This document shows, in pieces, positions 54,190 to 64,000 of a stretch of DNA of 64,000 nucleotides (position 1 is the first letter of the stretch; the number at the start of each line of letters is the position of its first letter). This DNA comes from Corythucha ciliata (lineage: Eukaryota > Arthropoda > Insecta > Hemiptera > Tingidae). The translations under genes and the position numbers were made by a program. Location of the stretch: assembly GCA_038030265.1 (NCBI GenBank), contig CM075937.1:22754001-22818000 (forward strand), written 5' to 3'. The notes below the pieces were generated by a model. It was not told the origin of the DNA, did not search any database, and was given only the letters and a program-made list of their open reading frames with translations.

Positions 54190-56045
54190 TGCGTTGTCCG
54201 TGCAGCACAAGCAAGTGGACTGGTTGATGGATTCTCATGTTAGCAAACAGGGTCAGGAAGTTTTTTTATTGTATCTGAGCAGCTGCCCCGCTAAGTCAGC
54301 GCTTTCGAGTAAAGGTGAGACGCCCATGCATAGAAGCAATGATTTTTGGCATAAAAACTGGATACTTTATGCCGGAAACATCACACTCACCTGGTGTCAC
54401 AAAAGCAGGAATTTAAGTCAACTATACATATATCACCCATTTCACCAAAAAACGATCATGTGAAGCCCGCGGGGACTTTCTTCTGAATTGTCATGCATGA
54501 TTTGGATCACATTGAGATAATCTAATGAAAATTCGAAGATTTTTCAGAATTATAATTTCTTCCAGTCTATCCGGAGGCCATTGGGAGGAGTCTGCCAGTC
54601 CTAACCACACCCGTGTTATTCTTCCGATAGAATCTCTTAGCGTTTCTCCTAAGACTATTTAATGAACGAACTGTCTAATGAATCGAAGGCAATTCTTGAT
54701 TAGCCCAAAAACCAGACTATACTATCCATAAATTGTCACTTTACCGCTGCGCCAAGCCGTTTCGGTACTCAAATATTATCTCCAGAAACTGTTCATCTGG
54801 CCCTGCGATCGGTCAGTTCTGCAGGAACTTGGACCACTTTCAGAGTGTCAATGGAGTGTTACCGTTGATGTCACGAGTGAGCCAGCAATGTGTGTGAGCG
54901 TGTGATGTGCCTCGTGAGCTTGCCATATAATTCAACGCCTTTTTATAACTTACAGTTATATCCGCCATCCCAGTACTAAATATTCCAAGTTAGGAAGCCA
55001 CTTTGTTCAACAGGGAGTATGAAAAGTGGGATCTGCATGTCCTAAGTTTGGAAGGAGCCTCTCAACATTTTTCGGGCGAAAACCCTCTCCCAGTCACTAA
55101 ACCCTAAAACCCTTGCCTTTTCATCGAGTCAAAAAAGGAAGATCCGTGTCGTCCATTCTAAAAAGGGTTTGTCACCGCGGTTGGCAAAAAAGGAACGAAG
55201 TGCGGAAAAGGGCGGTGCTTTTCGTCGGGAGAAGATGAAGTGTCCCTCGCGGGTGAGAAGGGCTTGCGAATAGAGCCGTGTAGCTTTGTTTCGTTGCGGT
55301 TTACAGGAAGGCGAGAAGTGTGGAAAAGAGAGGGGTAGCGGGGAAGTCACAACAGTGGCAGGTTTTCAACGGGTTCAACATGGGATTTTCGGTTTTAGCC
55401 CGACTCAAAACCTTCCTCGAATTCCCGTTTCTAACAGCCCCCCCCCCTTATTCCACTCGCACACACATTCTCTTTAGTTCAATCCTTCATTGCTTTGCGA
55501 TTCCTTTATCCTTCTAATCCTAATTAGCATCCATTCCATTTAAATTCCTTCTCGTTTCGCACAAGTGGCTTAATAAACGGTAGTGCAGGCTCAAACTGAA
55601 AAATTAAAAACCAAGGGTGTTTGTACCGACAAAACAGCCCCGTGACGCCATCCTAGTCACCCACGCTTTTCCCCTCCTCGCCGCGTATTTTCAACTCAAT
55701 CTAAATCCCCCCTTTACCCCCTTAGAGCACAAAAGGAATCCGATATTTAGCCCTGCCAATTCGTTTTCAGGCAATGTGAAATATTTCAATGGACTTCTTT
55801 ACCCCTCCCATCTCTTTTCCATTGTCTCTTGCGTTGTCATCTGCGCAATTTGGTATCGACAAAGTCCTTTTTTTTATTATTCAAATCAGAGCGAAGAGTA
55901 TTACATAGAACCGAGTGAAATGTGTTTATTAGATTTGCATAACGAAATGGGCTACCACTCTCTCTGTTTTATTAAAATGGAAGTCAGTACACGTGTACTA
56001 GGACTGTGGATGGGGAAATATGGTTGAAAGAGAATAAGGAACTAA
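54190..56045. other. Unassigned spacer
   Basis: Frames of up to 136 codons (55617-56027) have no recognised domain. No gene call. Confidence 0.45.
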
Positions 56046-56049
56046 ATTT

Positions 56050-56720
56050 CTTGAGCATTTAACTGAGATAAAACGCTAATTCGCACCTTTATCGAGAAAA
56101 ACGCTAATTCGCGGATTGATTTGAGAAAACCCACGAATTCGCGGCTAAAATTGAGTAAAAGCGCTAATTCACGGTAAAAATTGTGAAAAACGCTCGATGG
56201 CATGGCTATAAAAATGAAAGGAATAAACGCTAGTTTATGGCTAAAATTGAGATAACTCTCCAATTCCAGGCAAAAATGTAGATAAAAGTTCTCATTCGCA
56301 CTGTTGACAAAAAGTGCTCGTTCGCAACCACAATAGACAAATACGCCAGTAAATTCACTGATCAATTTGAAAAATCCTCAGCTAAAATTGATAAATTATA
56401 GTGACGGCTAAAATTGAGATTAAGACCCAAATTCATAGTCTTCCTATGAATTTAACGTAGGAAAATATTCACTTGAGGGACTTCAAACCAATCATTCTAT
56501 TTTATGAATCATCTGTTTTGAATCTTTTCCTCAAGGGACGACTAAGAATTTGGGCCTAAGTTCTAATTCGTGGCAAATATGGAAGCAAAATTGAAGAAAA
56601 GTTCTGATTCCCGGCATAAATTTTTAAAAAACAATTATGTGAGGCTGAAACTGAGATAAACCACTGATTTCCGCCTACAATGAGAAAACATCAACTCGCG
56701 GTTCCTAGAGAACGAGTTGG
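56050..56720 (+). repeat. Minisatellite type I, second block
   Basis: Units like CGCTAATTCGCGGATTG and GGCTAAAATTGAGTAAAAG recur at ~29-bp spacing. Confidence 0.65.
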
Positions 56721-56769
56721 CCTTTTGACAAAAATTCAGATAATACCTGGATTCCTTCTAGAGATTTAC

Positions 56770-56990
56770 ACTCTTGGGCCCCGGGCCCCGGTGGGTGTTG
56801 GTCCACCACACAGCCGAAGCACGAGGCGATACTCACGAGGAGTGAGTTCGTTGGCTCCATCCCCGCGGGATGATAAGAGACAGAATCGAGTAGGCCAAAA
56901 TAGGAAGCTCTGTAGGCTGATGGTCTTGCGACCGAAACGTCAGCCAAGCGCCCTGCATCTTCATGTTAATACTTTTACCTACTATTAGCT
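56770..56990 (+). other. Short GC-rich island with a Penelope-like end motif
   Basis: GGCTGATGGTCTTGCGACC leads into GAAACGTCAGCC near 56920-56950. The GTC-TTGC-GAC stem followed by CGAAAC resembles a hammerhead stem II and core, but the expected A after CTGATG is missing. A G/C-run hairpin (GGGCCCCGGGCCCC) lies near 56777. Confidence 0.35.
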
Positions 56991-56999
56991 TCCTTCTAT

Positions 57000-59900
57000 C
57001 TCCAGAGTGTGGGCACCATAGGGACTGGCAGGTCTGGACAGTATAGGGACCATCATTTTCCACGCATGCGCACTCTTGTTTCCCGTGACCTTAATCTACA
57101 AGAAATTTAAAGTTATTCGGCGGAATATAGTCATTTTTAGCCAGTCGATTTTCCGGTTTTCGGCGGTCAAACTTTATATTCCATAACAAGTGAGGAGAGC
57201 GTGTAATTCCCTTCGATTTTCAACGACAAGAAACACGACAAGCCAGCTGTTGATGGCCTTTCAAACCCCGACCTGAATCAGCAGGACCGGCAGAACGCAC
57301 CACTTTATGGTATTTTTGTCCAGAAAACTTCGTATGAGACTGATCAGGTCATAAAGCTTCATGCAAAATTTTATTCTGATATCACGAATAATGCCTGAGA
57401 TATTTTTGGCGCTCCATTAAAACTTTTGGACCTTCCTTCTAACCATTTTAAAGACGATTTCACGTCAAACCAAGAACACCACTAGAATAGAATCCCACTT
57501 TTAGCCTTTTTTGTTTCAATGAAACCCACTAAAAAAAAAAAAAAAAAAATTGAAAATGGTCGTCAGCTTGAGTGAAAATGACTTATTTCAGGTGAATAAT
57601 CTGTTTCTGGGGTTGTTGCCCCATTTTGAGTCTTTCAAACATTGGTGGCGTGATGGGGGGAGGAAACGACAAGCACTTCTTGCTTCGGCGCCTTTTTAGC
57701 GGGCCTTGAGCTGTAATATGGCAGCAACAGCTAGGTGTGACAAAATTGACCAGTTTCTCAAGTGAGTTGCGAGAGTTTAAGGGCAAACTACCATCAGATT
57801 TCATCAGCAGCCGGGCATCATTCGAGCTTCATATACGTTTTTTTGCCGCTATAAAATGACTTCCAGCCACGTTTTAAAGTTTCGAGGACGAGTTGTCACT
57901 TTCTTTGGGGGGAGGGGGTAATTCACGGATTCCACAGAACCAGCTTCAGTTAACCACGTTTGAAAAAAAAAAACAAAAAAAAAACAGTTTTTTGGTTGAC
58001 AGCTTGAATGTGAATAATGGATACGTCAGTAAGCAAACGCACTGATTTATTGTTGATTTCGCACAAGAAAAAATCCCACATTAAAAGGGGTGATGCCCTG
58101 TGGTAAAAACAAATGGAAGAAAGGGGTTGGTAAAAGGAAGCTGAGCAAGGGCTTAGCACAAATTTTTCTTTTAAAGCGAACAGCAGCACTTTTCGCCTTA
58201 TTGTTACTGTGTGTGAGTTGAAAGGGAATGGGCTGAATCCCACCCTGCCCTACCTCGTCCCATCATCATTCCAAGACTCTCGCTTTGTAAAAGAAAAGCC
58301 GACCTGACAGCCGGAAGTGGTAAAAGAAAAGGGAAAACAACAAAAAAATGATTGTACACATCGAATCAAAACGCCCAAACCACTTCGGTAGACAAAGTGG
58401 CCCAAACCCAAACGAGTTACCCATTCTTCCTTTTTTCTCCATCTTTTTCTTCGTGTGAGCTCTACTAATCCCCCCTACTAACAATAGTCTTCACCATAAT
58501 CTAGTTCGAACCGGGGGGCTTACTTATCCCCCTTCCCTTCTATTAGTATTGAGGGAGTTTGAAACTCTGTTATCTTTTATTACGAAATTTTCCACAAAAC
58601 ACACCACTGAGTCCTACTCACAAGCGTTTTTTGGACCTATCTTCATCCCCTTAACTCCCCCCACCAACCGTCCACAGGTCATAGGTTATTTCACATGGGC
58701 TGACGGTCGAAAAACTTTTTCATGCGGAAGAAATATATGGAAATTTTCTTCTATACTTTCCTTTCTTTTGTTACAGTATGGACGGTCACGGAACAATGGC
58801 TTGGGAATTGAGAGAAATAGGAATTTATCAATACTCCCCCCGCCCGCCACGCCACCATCACTCTTACACATATAAGCGTTTCACATCTCCTCACTCCTCA
58901 CGCATTCAACGCTCTCGGGCCCTTCGCCCCTTTCATTCATGGTTGGACAAGAGCGATGGTTTGATAGGACGCTGTGATCGGGACGCGGAGTGTGGGGGAC
59001 TTTTTTTTTTCACAGGAATCTTGCTTTTGACAGTACACGAGGAGTAACGGATCAAAGGTTCATTCGAGCGCAACGTGTTTATAAATTCGCTCTTTTGAAC
59101 AAAGATTATTTATTAATTCTTTTTGTTTCATCACACGGGCATTTGTATTAGGGAAATTTTATTGAGATTTTTATTTATTTTATAACTCCCCACTGAACAG
59201 AATGTTTCGACGCGATTGTGTTTGACGCACCACACTCCTGTTCACGAATCCCGTGAACGTTAAAACGAGGGTGAAAAGCTCCGGAACAGTAGACCCCCTT
59301 CCTAAAAACACATGATCGCGCTTTCGAAATAATTTTAATAACGAAAAAACGAGTCGAGGAGCTGTTGATTTTTACGTTAAAATGCATCGAAATAGTCGAG
59401 CACTCCTCTCAATTTTTATTATTTTGGTTAGCTTTCCCAGCGGGAAAGTTTCTCCTCGTTAGGATCCTGGGTCGAGTGAACAGAGATGCTTTAAGTAAAT
59501 AAGGTTTTAAAAATAATATTATTCTCAGAATGAGGGGTATGTTGGTGGGAAGGGTGACGGGTGGCTGCCTTCCTTGCTGCCAAGCAAGACTATAAAAACC
59601 AGCTATTTGGCCAAGAAAGTTGAGAAGTTTTCTTCCTAAGAACTCAGTAGGGCCAAAAACTGTTATCAAACTGAAACCCCGATCAATTTGCTTGGATGGT
59701 AAAAACTGACAATTTAGATCTGATAAATGACGTGTCGTTGTCTCAAAAAAGGATAATTTACAAGTCAAACTCTTACTCTAGCAGAAAACTGAGAAAAACA
59801 CAACTTTTCCCCGGTGCTAAGTTTACTGCATTCCCTCAAAAGAAGTCCGTAGTAACGTAGGGCCCCTCCCACCACAAGAACACACCGAACGTTTAGATAT

Positions 59901-62640
59901 TCGCACCCGTCCTCGTCATGGCGTGGACCTGTAAATTCTTTTGGGATTTGTGTGACTGGAGTTTCTTGGAACACTGCAGGAGCCTTGTTAAAGTACGACC
60001 TTTTATATGGTAGCGTATAACACACGGATCTAGTATGGTGGATGTCTCCCAAAGGAGTCCATTGAAGATCCACGATGCAGGCGGACCTCGGTATTCCGCT
60101 CAGAAGTCGAGAATATCTACACAAAAAGCCCCAAACGGGGTCCTAATTTCAGCGAAATTATACGAGTTTCAGGGCCTTCTTTCTGGTCGGCTAGCCGACC
60201 CCGAATGTTCCCACATTCATCCATGAAAATAGAACCTGACAATCCTCATTTTTCCGTATTCAAGCTTTTCGGGGGCCCCGTCTGGTAGGGGGCCCGGGGC
60301 TGACCGCTACCCTCGTCCCTTCCTTAGGTAGGCTACTGCACTAAAGGTACCCACGACAAGATCTAAGCTCTTGGACTAACTTGGGCCACCACCTGAGCCT
60401 CGGTCGTCTGCTCTGTAACCAATCCACGGTACATATTATAGTCCATGAGCCATGAATGGGTATACGCTATATGACGGACTGATGAAAATCATGGGTTAGT
60501 TAGACGAACGGCATTGATTTAACTTGAGATCCGGAGTGTCCGCTGTCCAGCCCATGGCCGTTTAACCATGAAAACTGACTGTTCCACACTGAATTTTGGA
60601 AAAATATGTTCGGCACATGCACATCTCATCTTCGTCATTTCGTTCCACAGTTTATCCACTTTTCCAGTTGGCACGATAAATAATCGATTTACACTTCGTT
60701 TGACACAATAAAACAAACTTCCCATCTTTTCCCCTTTTTAGGATTTATTCACAATCCACCCTCTCTCATCCCTTCACTAGCTCCACTCAGTCTCTGGCTA
60801 CCATCCAAAATCCCATACCTGTCCTTATACGGCTACAAAGCTGTAGCCCCTCCCCCCCTAACACTTTGTCACCTGTTTTAAACTGAGTTCATTTCCCCGC
60901 AAAACGATCTCTGTCACATGGGCTTAGGGCTCAATTCCAAAATCCTCCCATCTCTGCTTAGTACATTGCTGATTAGCAGCTAATTTATGAAGGGATTGTT
61001 TGAGACTTTTTCTACAAAATATTTTCGATTTAAATTAGAACATTTATTTTAGAAACAAACGAAAATCGACTTTATTGCGCTCTGCAATTCAAGAAATGAA
61101 CATGATGCTTGAAACACTTTGTTTTTCCTTTTATATTTTTTTCTGGAACAAAATTCAATTTTGCAATATCATCCGAGCTACCCCACCCCTCTATCGTTTC
61201 TCCCTGGAACCATTCACCGGCTAACATTTTCACTGAACTCCTTTTGTTCCTATATTTTTAAAATACTCTTTTATTCCGTTTGTAAAAACAATAAAGTTAT
61301 GAACGAAAAAATGAGGAGAAAAGAGAGCATTGGTACCCTTCTAACTCGGGGTCGAATGAAAAACATAAAAAAAGGCGTAGGAGGTTGTGATGTTGGAGCG
61401 GCGGGTAGGTTGGGGGGTGTGATGTGAGATGCTGGAATTGAAGGCACTTTCGCTATCTTCCTTTGCATGTGCGGGCTTATATTCCGAAAAGAAGAAGGCT
61501 CGATGCTCAGGTGCCATCTAAAAATTCTGATTTATCCTTTTTTACCCTTTACCATGCTGTCTAGTCGTCTGCAAACAGTTCCTCTTGCAGGGTTTTTCCT
61601 CTCCTTTGACCCGATTTCCTCTTCATATAAAAATGAAAATCATTGAGAGAGAAATAGAAAATTGTTCGCAGGTTGTTGTTGGTGCGGGGAAGGGAGGGAT
61701 GAAATAAGGTTCATAAATTTCGTTTTTTAATGAACTCGCCGTCCTTTCTCGCATAAACCGGAGTTTTTTTTCATTGTCTTACCACAGTAACTCCCCCGCT
61801 TGTAAGATATGGAAGTTGATAGAATGAATTAAGGTGACGGAATTTAAACACGAATTTAAATTTCAAGATCCTGCCTCTGGTGTCGAATTGAAAGAGGTTC
61901 TGGCATGCAAATGAGTCATTTGTCGTCTATCAAGTTGTTAAGGAGTTAATGAATACACGAATGTCGAGAGTGGAAACGTTGATGAAGCTTCATTGCTGAA
62001 TGGGGGGGGGGGGGAGAAAGGCGTTGAGCGATGTTGAAGCATTTTCCCAAGTTCAACTCTTCCCAAGAGCGTCTGACTCATTTACATTCACTTTTCTTTC
62101 CAGTGTATCAAGTTTCGCAGAAATAAATCAGACGATTACGTCCCCTGACGTTCCTTCACCGCGCCATTTAATTATTGTTTCAGGATTACGCCCGAGGATT
62201 TTCTCTTCCGACACACTCTGCTAGCTCCGATGTAAGACATATAAATCCCCTCGCCCCCCCCCACAACCCCATCACTCTCGTATATTTTATTTGAATGACT
62301 CCGCTCTTAAAGGTTTCAATGAAAACAGGAAGTTCCAGACGAATGACTTCCCTAAAAAGAAGTCCCCCCCCTCCTACCATGCCACCGCAACAACCCAGCC
62401 TCCTTTATCCTGTGATTTCTCTCGGCGTTACCCCTTTTATTTGACGCTTCGACAAAAAAAAAAAAAAACTCAATAAAACTTGGGTAGGTGACTCCCTTTG
62501 TTTTAGTAAAACAATTTTACCCAAATCTGACCCGTTTGGTAACTGCGGATAGCAGACGTCGATTGTTTTGGTGGTGAGAAAGGAAATAGGCAAAAGAAAA
62601 CCCTTCAAGCAATTTATCATAAACTTACTTTTATAATAGG
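57000..62640. other. Unassigned spacer
   Basis: AT-rich with G-, C- and A-runs, for example an A-run at 57531-57549. Two 119-codon frames (59409-59768 and 59765-60124, both -) overlap end to end, but neither shows a known motif or a composition unlike the surroundings. No gene call. Confidence 0.45.
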
Positions 62641-62919
62641 GCACTTGAAAAGCCAGGAAACTCGAACTTGCGGTGGGCTAATATTGACAAAATCAACGCT
62701 AATTAGGTTAAAATATTGAAGCTCACAAATATTCATTTCTGAATGTTGCAATTACACAGCTATTCGTCAGGGTGCATGGTATATTATGAAAAGGTTGGAA
62801 GGTTTGGACAGCCATTTGACTCCTTTCTGCGAATTTCAGTCTCTCCTAACGTTGCAAGTGATATAATGATATATGTATGTATATTATGTATCAGCAAATA
62901 GTGTGGGCTGCATGTTCGA

Positions 62920-63860
62920 TTAAGCTCCCGAGAGCGGTTCTGGTGACTCAAATTTTAGAAAATTCGCGGCCAAAATGGAGAAAATACGCCGTCCCTTGTT
63001 TCGTTAGGTCCTTGAGCGCACCAATGTGCTGATCGTCAATGTGCAACCTGCTAACGCGGCAAAAACTTTGGAAAAAGCGATAACGATCCCACTTCCAGAA
63101 CATAATAAAAATCACTGTTTCATGGGGTATAGAGGCCATTCTACGGCTAAAATGTATAGAAATCAACGCAAAAGGGTTGTTTATGGGCCCAGCCCGCGGC
63201 TAAAAATTGAGAAAACACAATACTAATTCATAAGGCTGTACAAAAGACATATTTAACAGATAAAATTGAGAAACATCGCTACAAATATCTAAAACCGCAA
63301 AAACCGGATTCAAATGAAAAAATAACTAAATCGCAGCTAATAATGAGAAATCAAAAGTCCGTAGCTTCTAAAAGCTTCAAGGCTCAAACTGAAAAACAGC
63401 GCTAATTCATAGCAGAAAGCAAAAAAAAAAATTGCTAATGCCGGGCTAAAATATTGAAAAAACAACGCGGCCAAAATTAAGAAAAAATCTCATTTTCAGC
63501 TTAAATTGAGAAAAATACTAATTCGCAGCTAAAAATGGCTAATATGCGGCTAAAATGGCGGAAAACGCTAATTCGTGGCTAAAATTGAGAACATTCTGTT
63601 AGAATTGAGAAAAAGCGCCAATTTATGGCTATACTGGTAAAAAAACCGCTTATTTTCGGCTGAGAAATTCCTTATCAGAAAATTCGATTTGTGGCAAAAA
63701 TTTGGAAAACCCCGCTATTTTACGGCTAATATGGAGGAAAATACGTAAGAAAAACGCTAATTTTCCTCTCAAACTGAGAACAATGCTAATTCTCTGCTGA
63801 AATATTAGACAAAATTGCTAATTTGCTGCTAAGTGGAGAAACTCAACTTGAAGGCCTCTT
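62920..63860 (+). repeat. Minisatellite type I, third block
   Basis: Cores such as CGCTAATTCGTGGC and TAAAATTGAGAA recur through most of the interval, with more divergence than at 53 kb. The last ~140 bp of the window beyond it is AT-rich and unassigned. Confidence 0.65.
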
Positions 63861-64000
63861 GATGGAGACAATACGACAATATGAGTATTTTTTATTCTAG
63901 TCGCGTAAAATAGCAATTTCTTTCGCTTTAATCCGTAATTACAGCACTTTATATCATTTGAAACCGTGAATTTACTCAATTCTGGATGTGAGTGAGCGCG

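Noticed and set aside
54131..54463. 110-codon frame
   Set aside because: It begins inside type I minisatellite sequence, which explains its basic N-terminus, and shows no domain.
59409..60124. Two adjoining 119-codon frames as a split gene
   Set aside because: Composition and content are like the surrounding noncoding DNA and no domain is recognisable; length alone is compatible with chance.
52960..63860. CRISPR-like repeat arrays
   Set aside because: The ~30-bp units are contiguous and diverged, with no constant repeat alternating with unique spacers, and the context is eukaryotic retrotransposons.

Overview
The window looks like repeat-rich nuclear DNA from an animal, most likely an arthropod. 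The basis is the type of retrotransposon present: non-LTR elements whose protein carries an APE endonuclease, a reverse transcriptase and an RNase H, with CCHC gag proteins, A-rich or TAA tails and long AT-rich spacers. The species cannot be named from sequence alone. I found no convincing host protein-coding gene, rRNA or tRNA.

Layout. 1-2.4 kb is AT-rich spacer, followed by a degenerate ~30-bp minisatellite. A purine-rich, 5'-truncated LINE on the + strand (2.82-4.75 kb) ends in a 41-nt poly(A). From 5.0 to 29.93 kb lies the main structure: a head-to-tail array of five I-clade-like LINEs, all on the - strand, here called Z (5.00-6.47), A (6.47-9.11), B (9.12-14.58), C (14.58-20.77) and D (23.20-29.87). 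The 5' ends of B, C and D each abut a (TAA)n tract. D has (TAA)n on both sides, as if it entered a TAA microsatellite. C and B then appear to have inserted into the tract left at a neighbour's 3' end. A carries a clear 10-bp target duplication and an uninterrupted ORF, so it is probably the youngest. Four elements end in a related stem-loop whose stem bases co-vary, and Z keeps the inner part only. A 2.43-kb tandem duplication with 5-bp microhomology (CAGTA) has doubled the 5' part of C together with the 3' UTR of D. The copies appear to differ by one substitution and one T.

How the parts relate. D keeps an open gag-like ORF1 but has a broken ORF2. A keeps an open RT-RNase H but has lost its 5' half. 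B keeps an open RT core to RNase H but has lost the zinc-knuckle part of ORF1. C has both ORFs, each with several lesions. No copy is autonomous as read here.

30-64 kb holds no recognisable gene. It contains degenerate minisatellites of about 30 bp in at least three sequence types and both orientations, two MITE-like elements with terminal inverted repeats and 3-bp target duplications (32.2-33.1 kb and 46.4-47.3 kb), a 215-bp palindrome (33.37-33.58 kb), a second copy of the 0.75-kb repeat that also interrupts B (37.29-38.05 kb), simple-sequence tracts, and two short motifs resembling the ends of Penelope-like elements.
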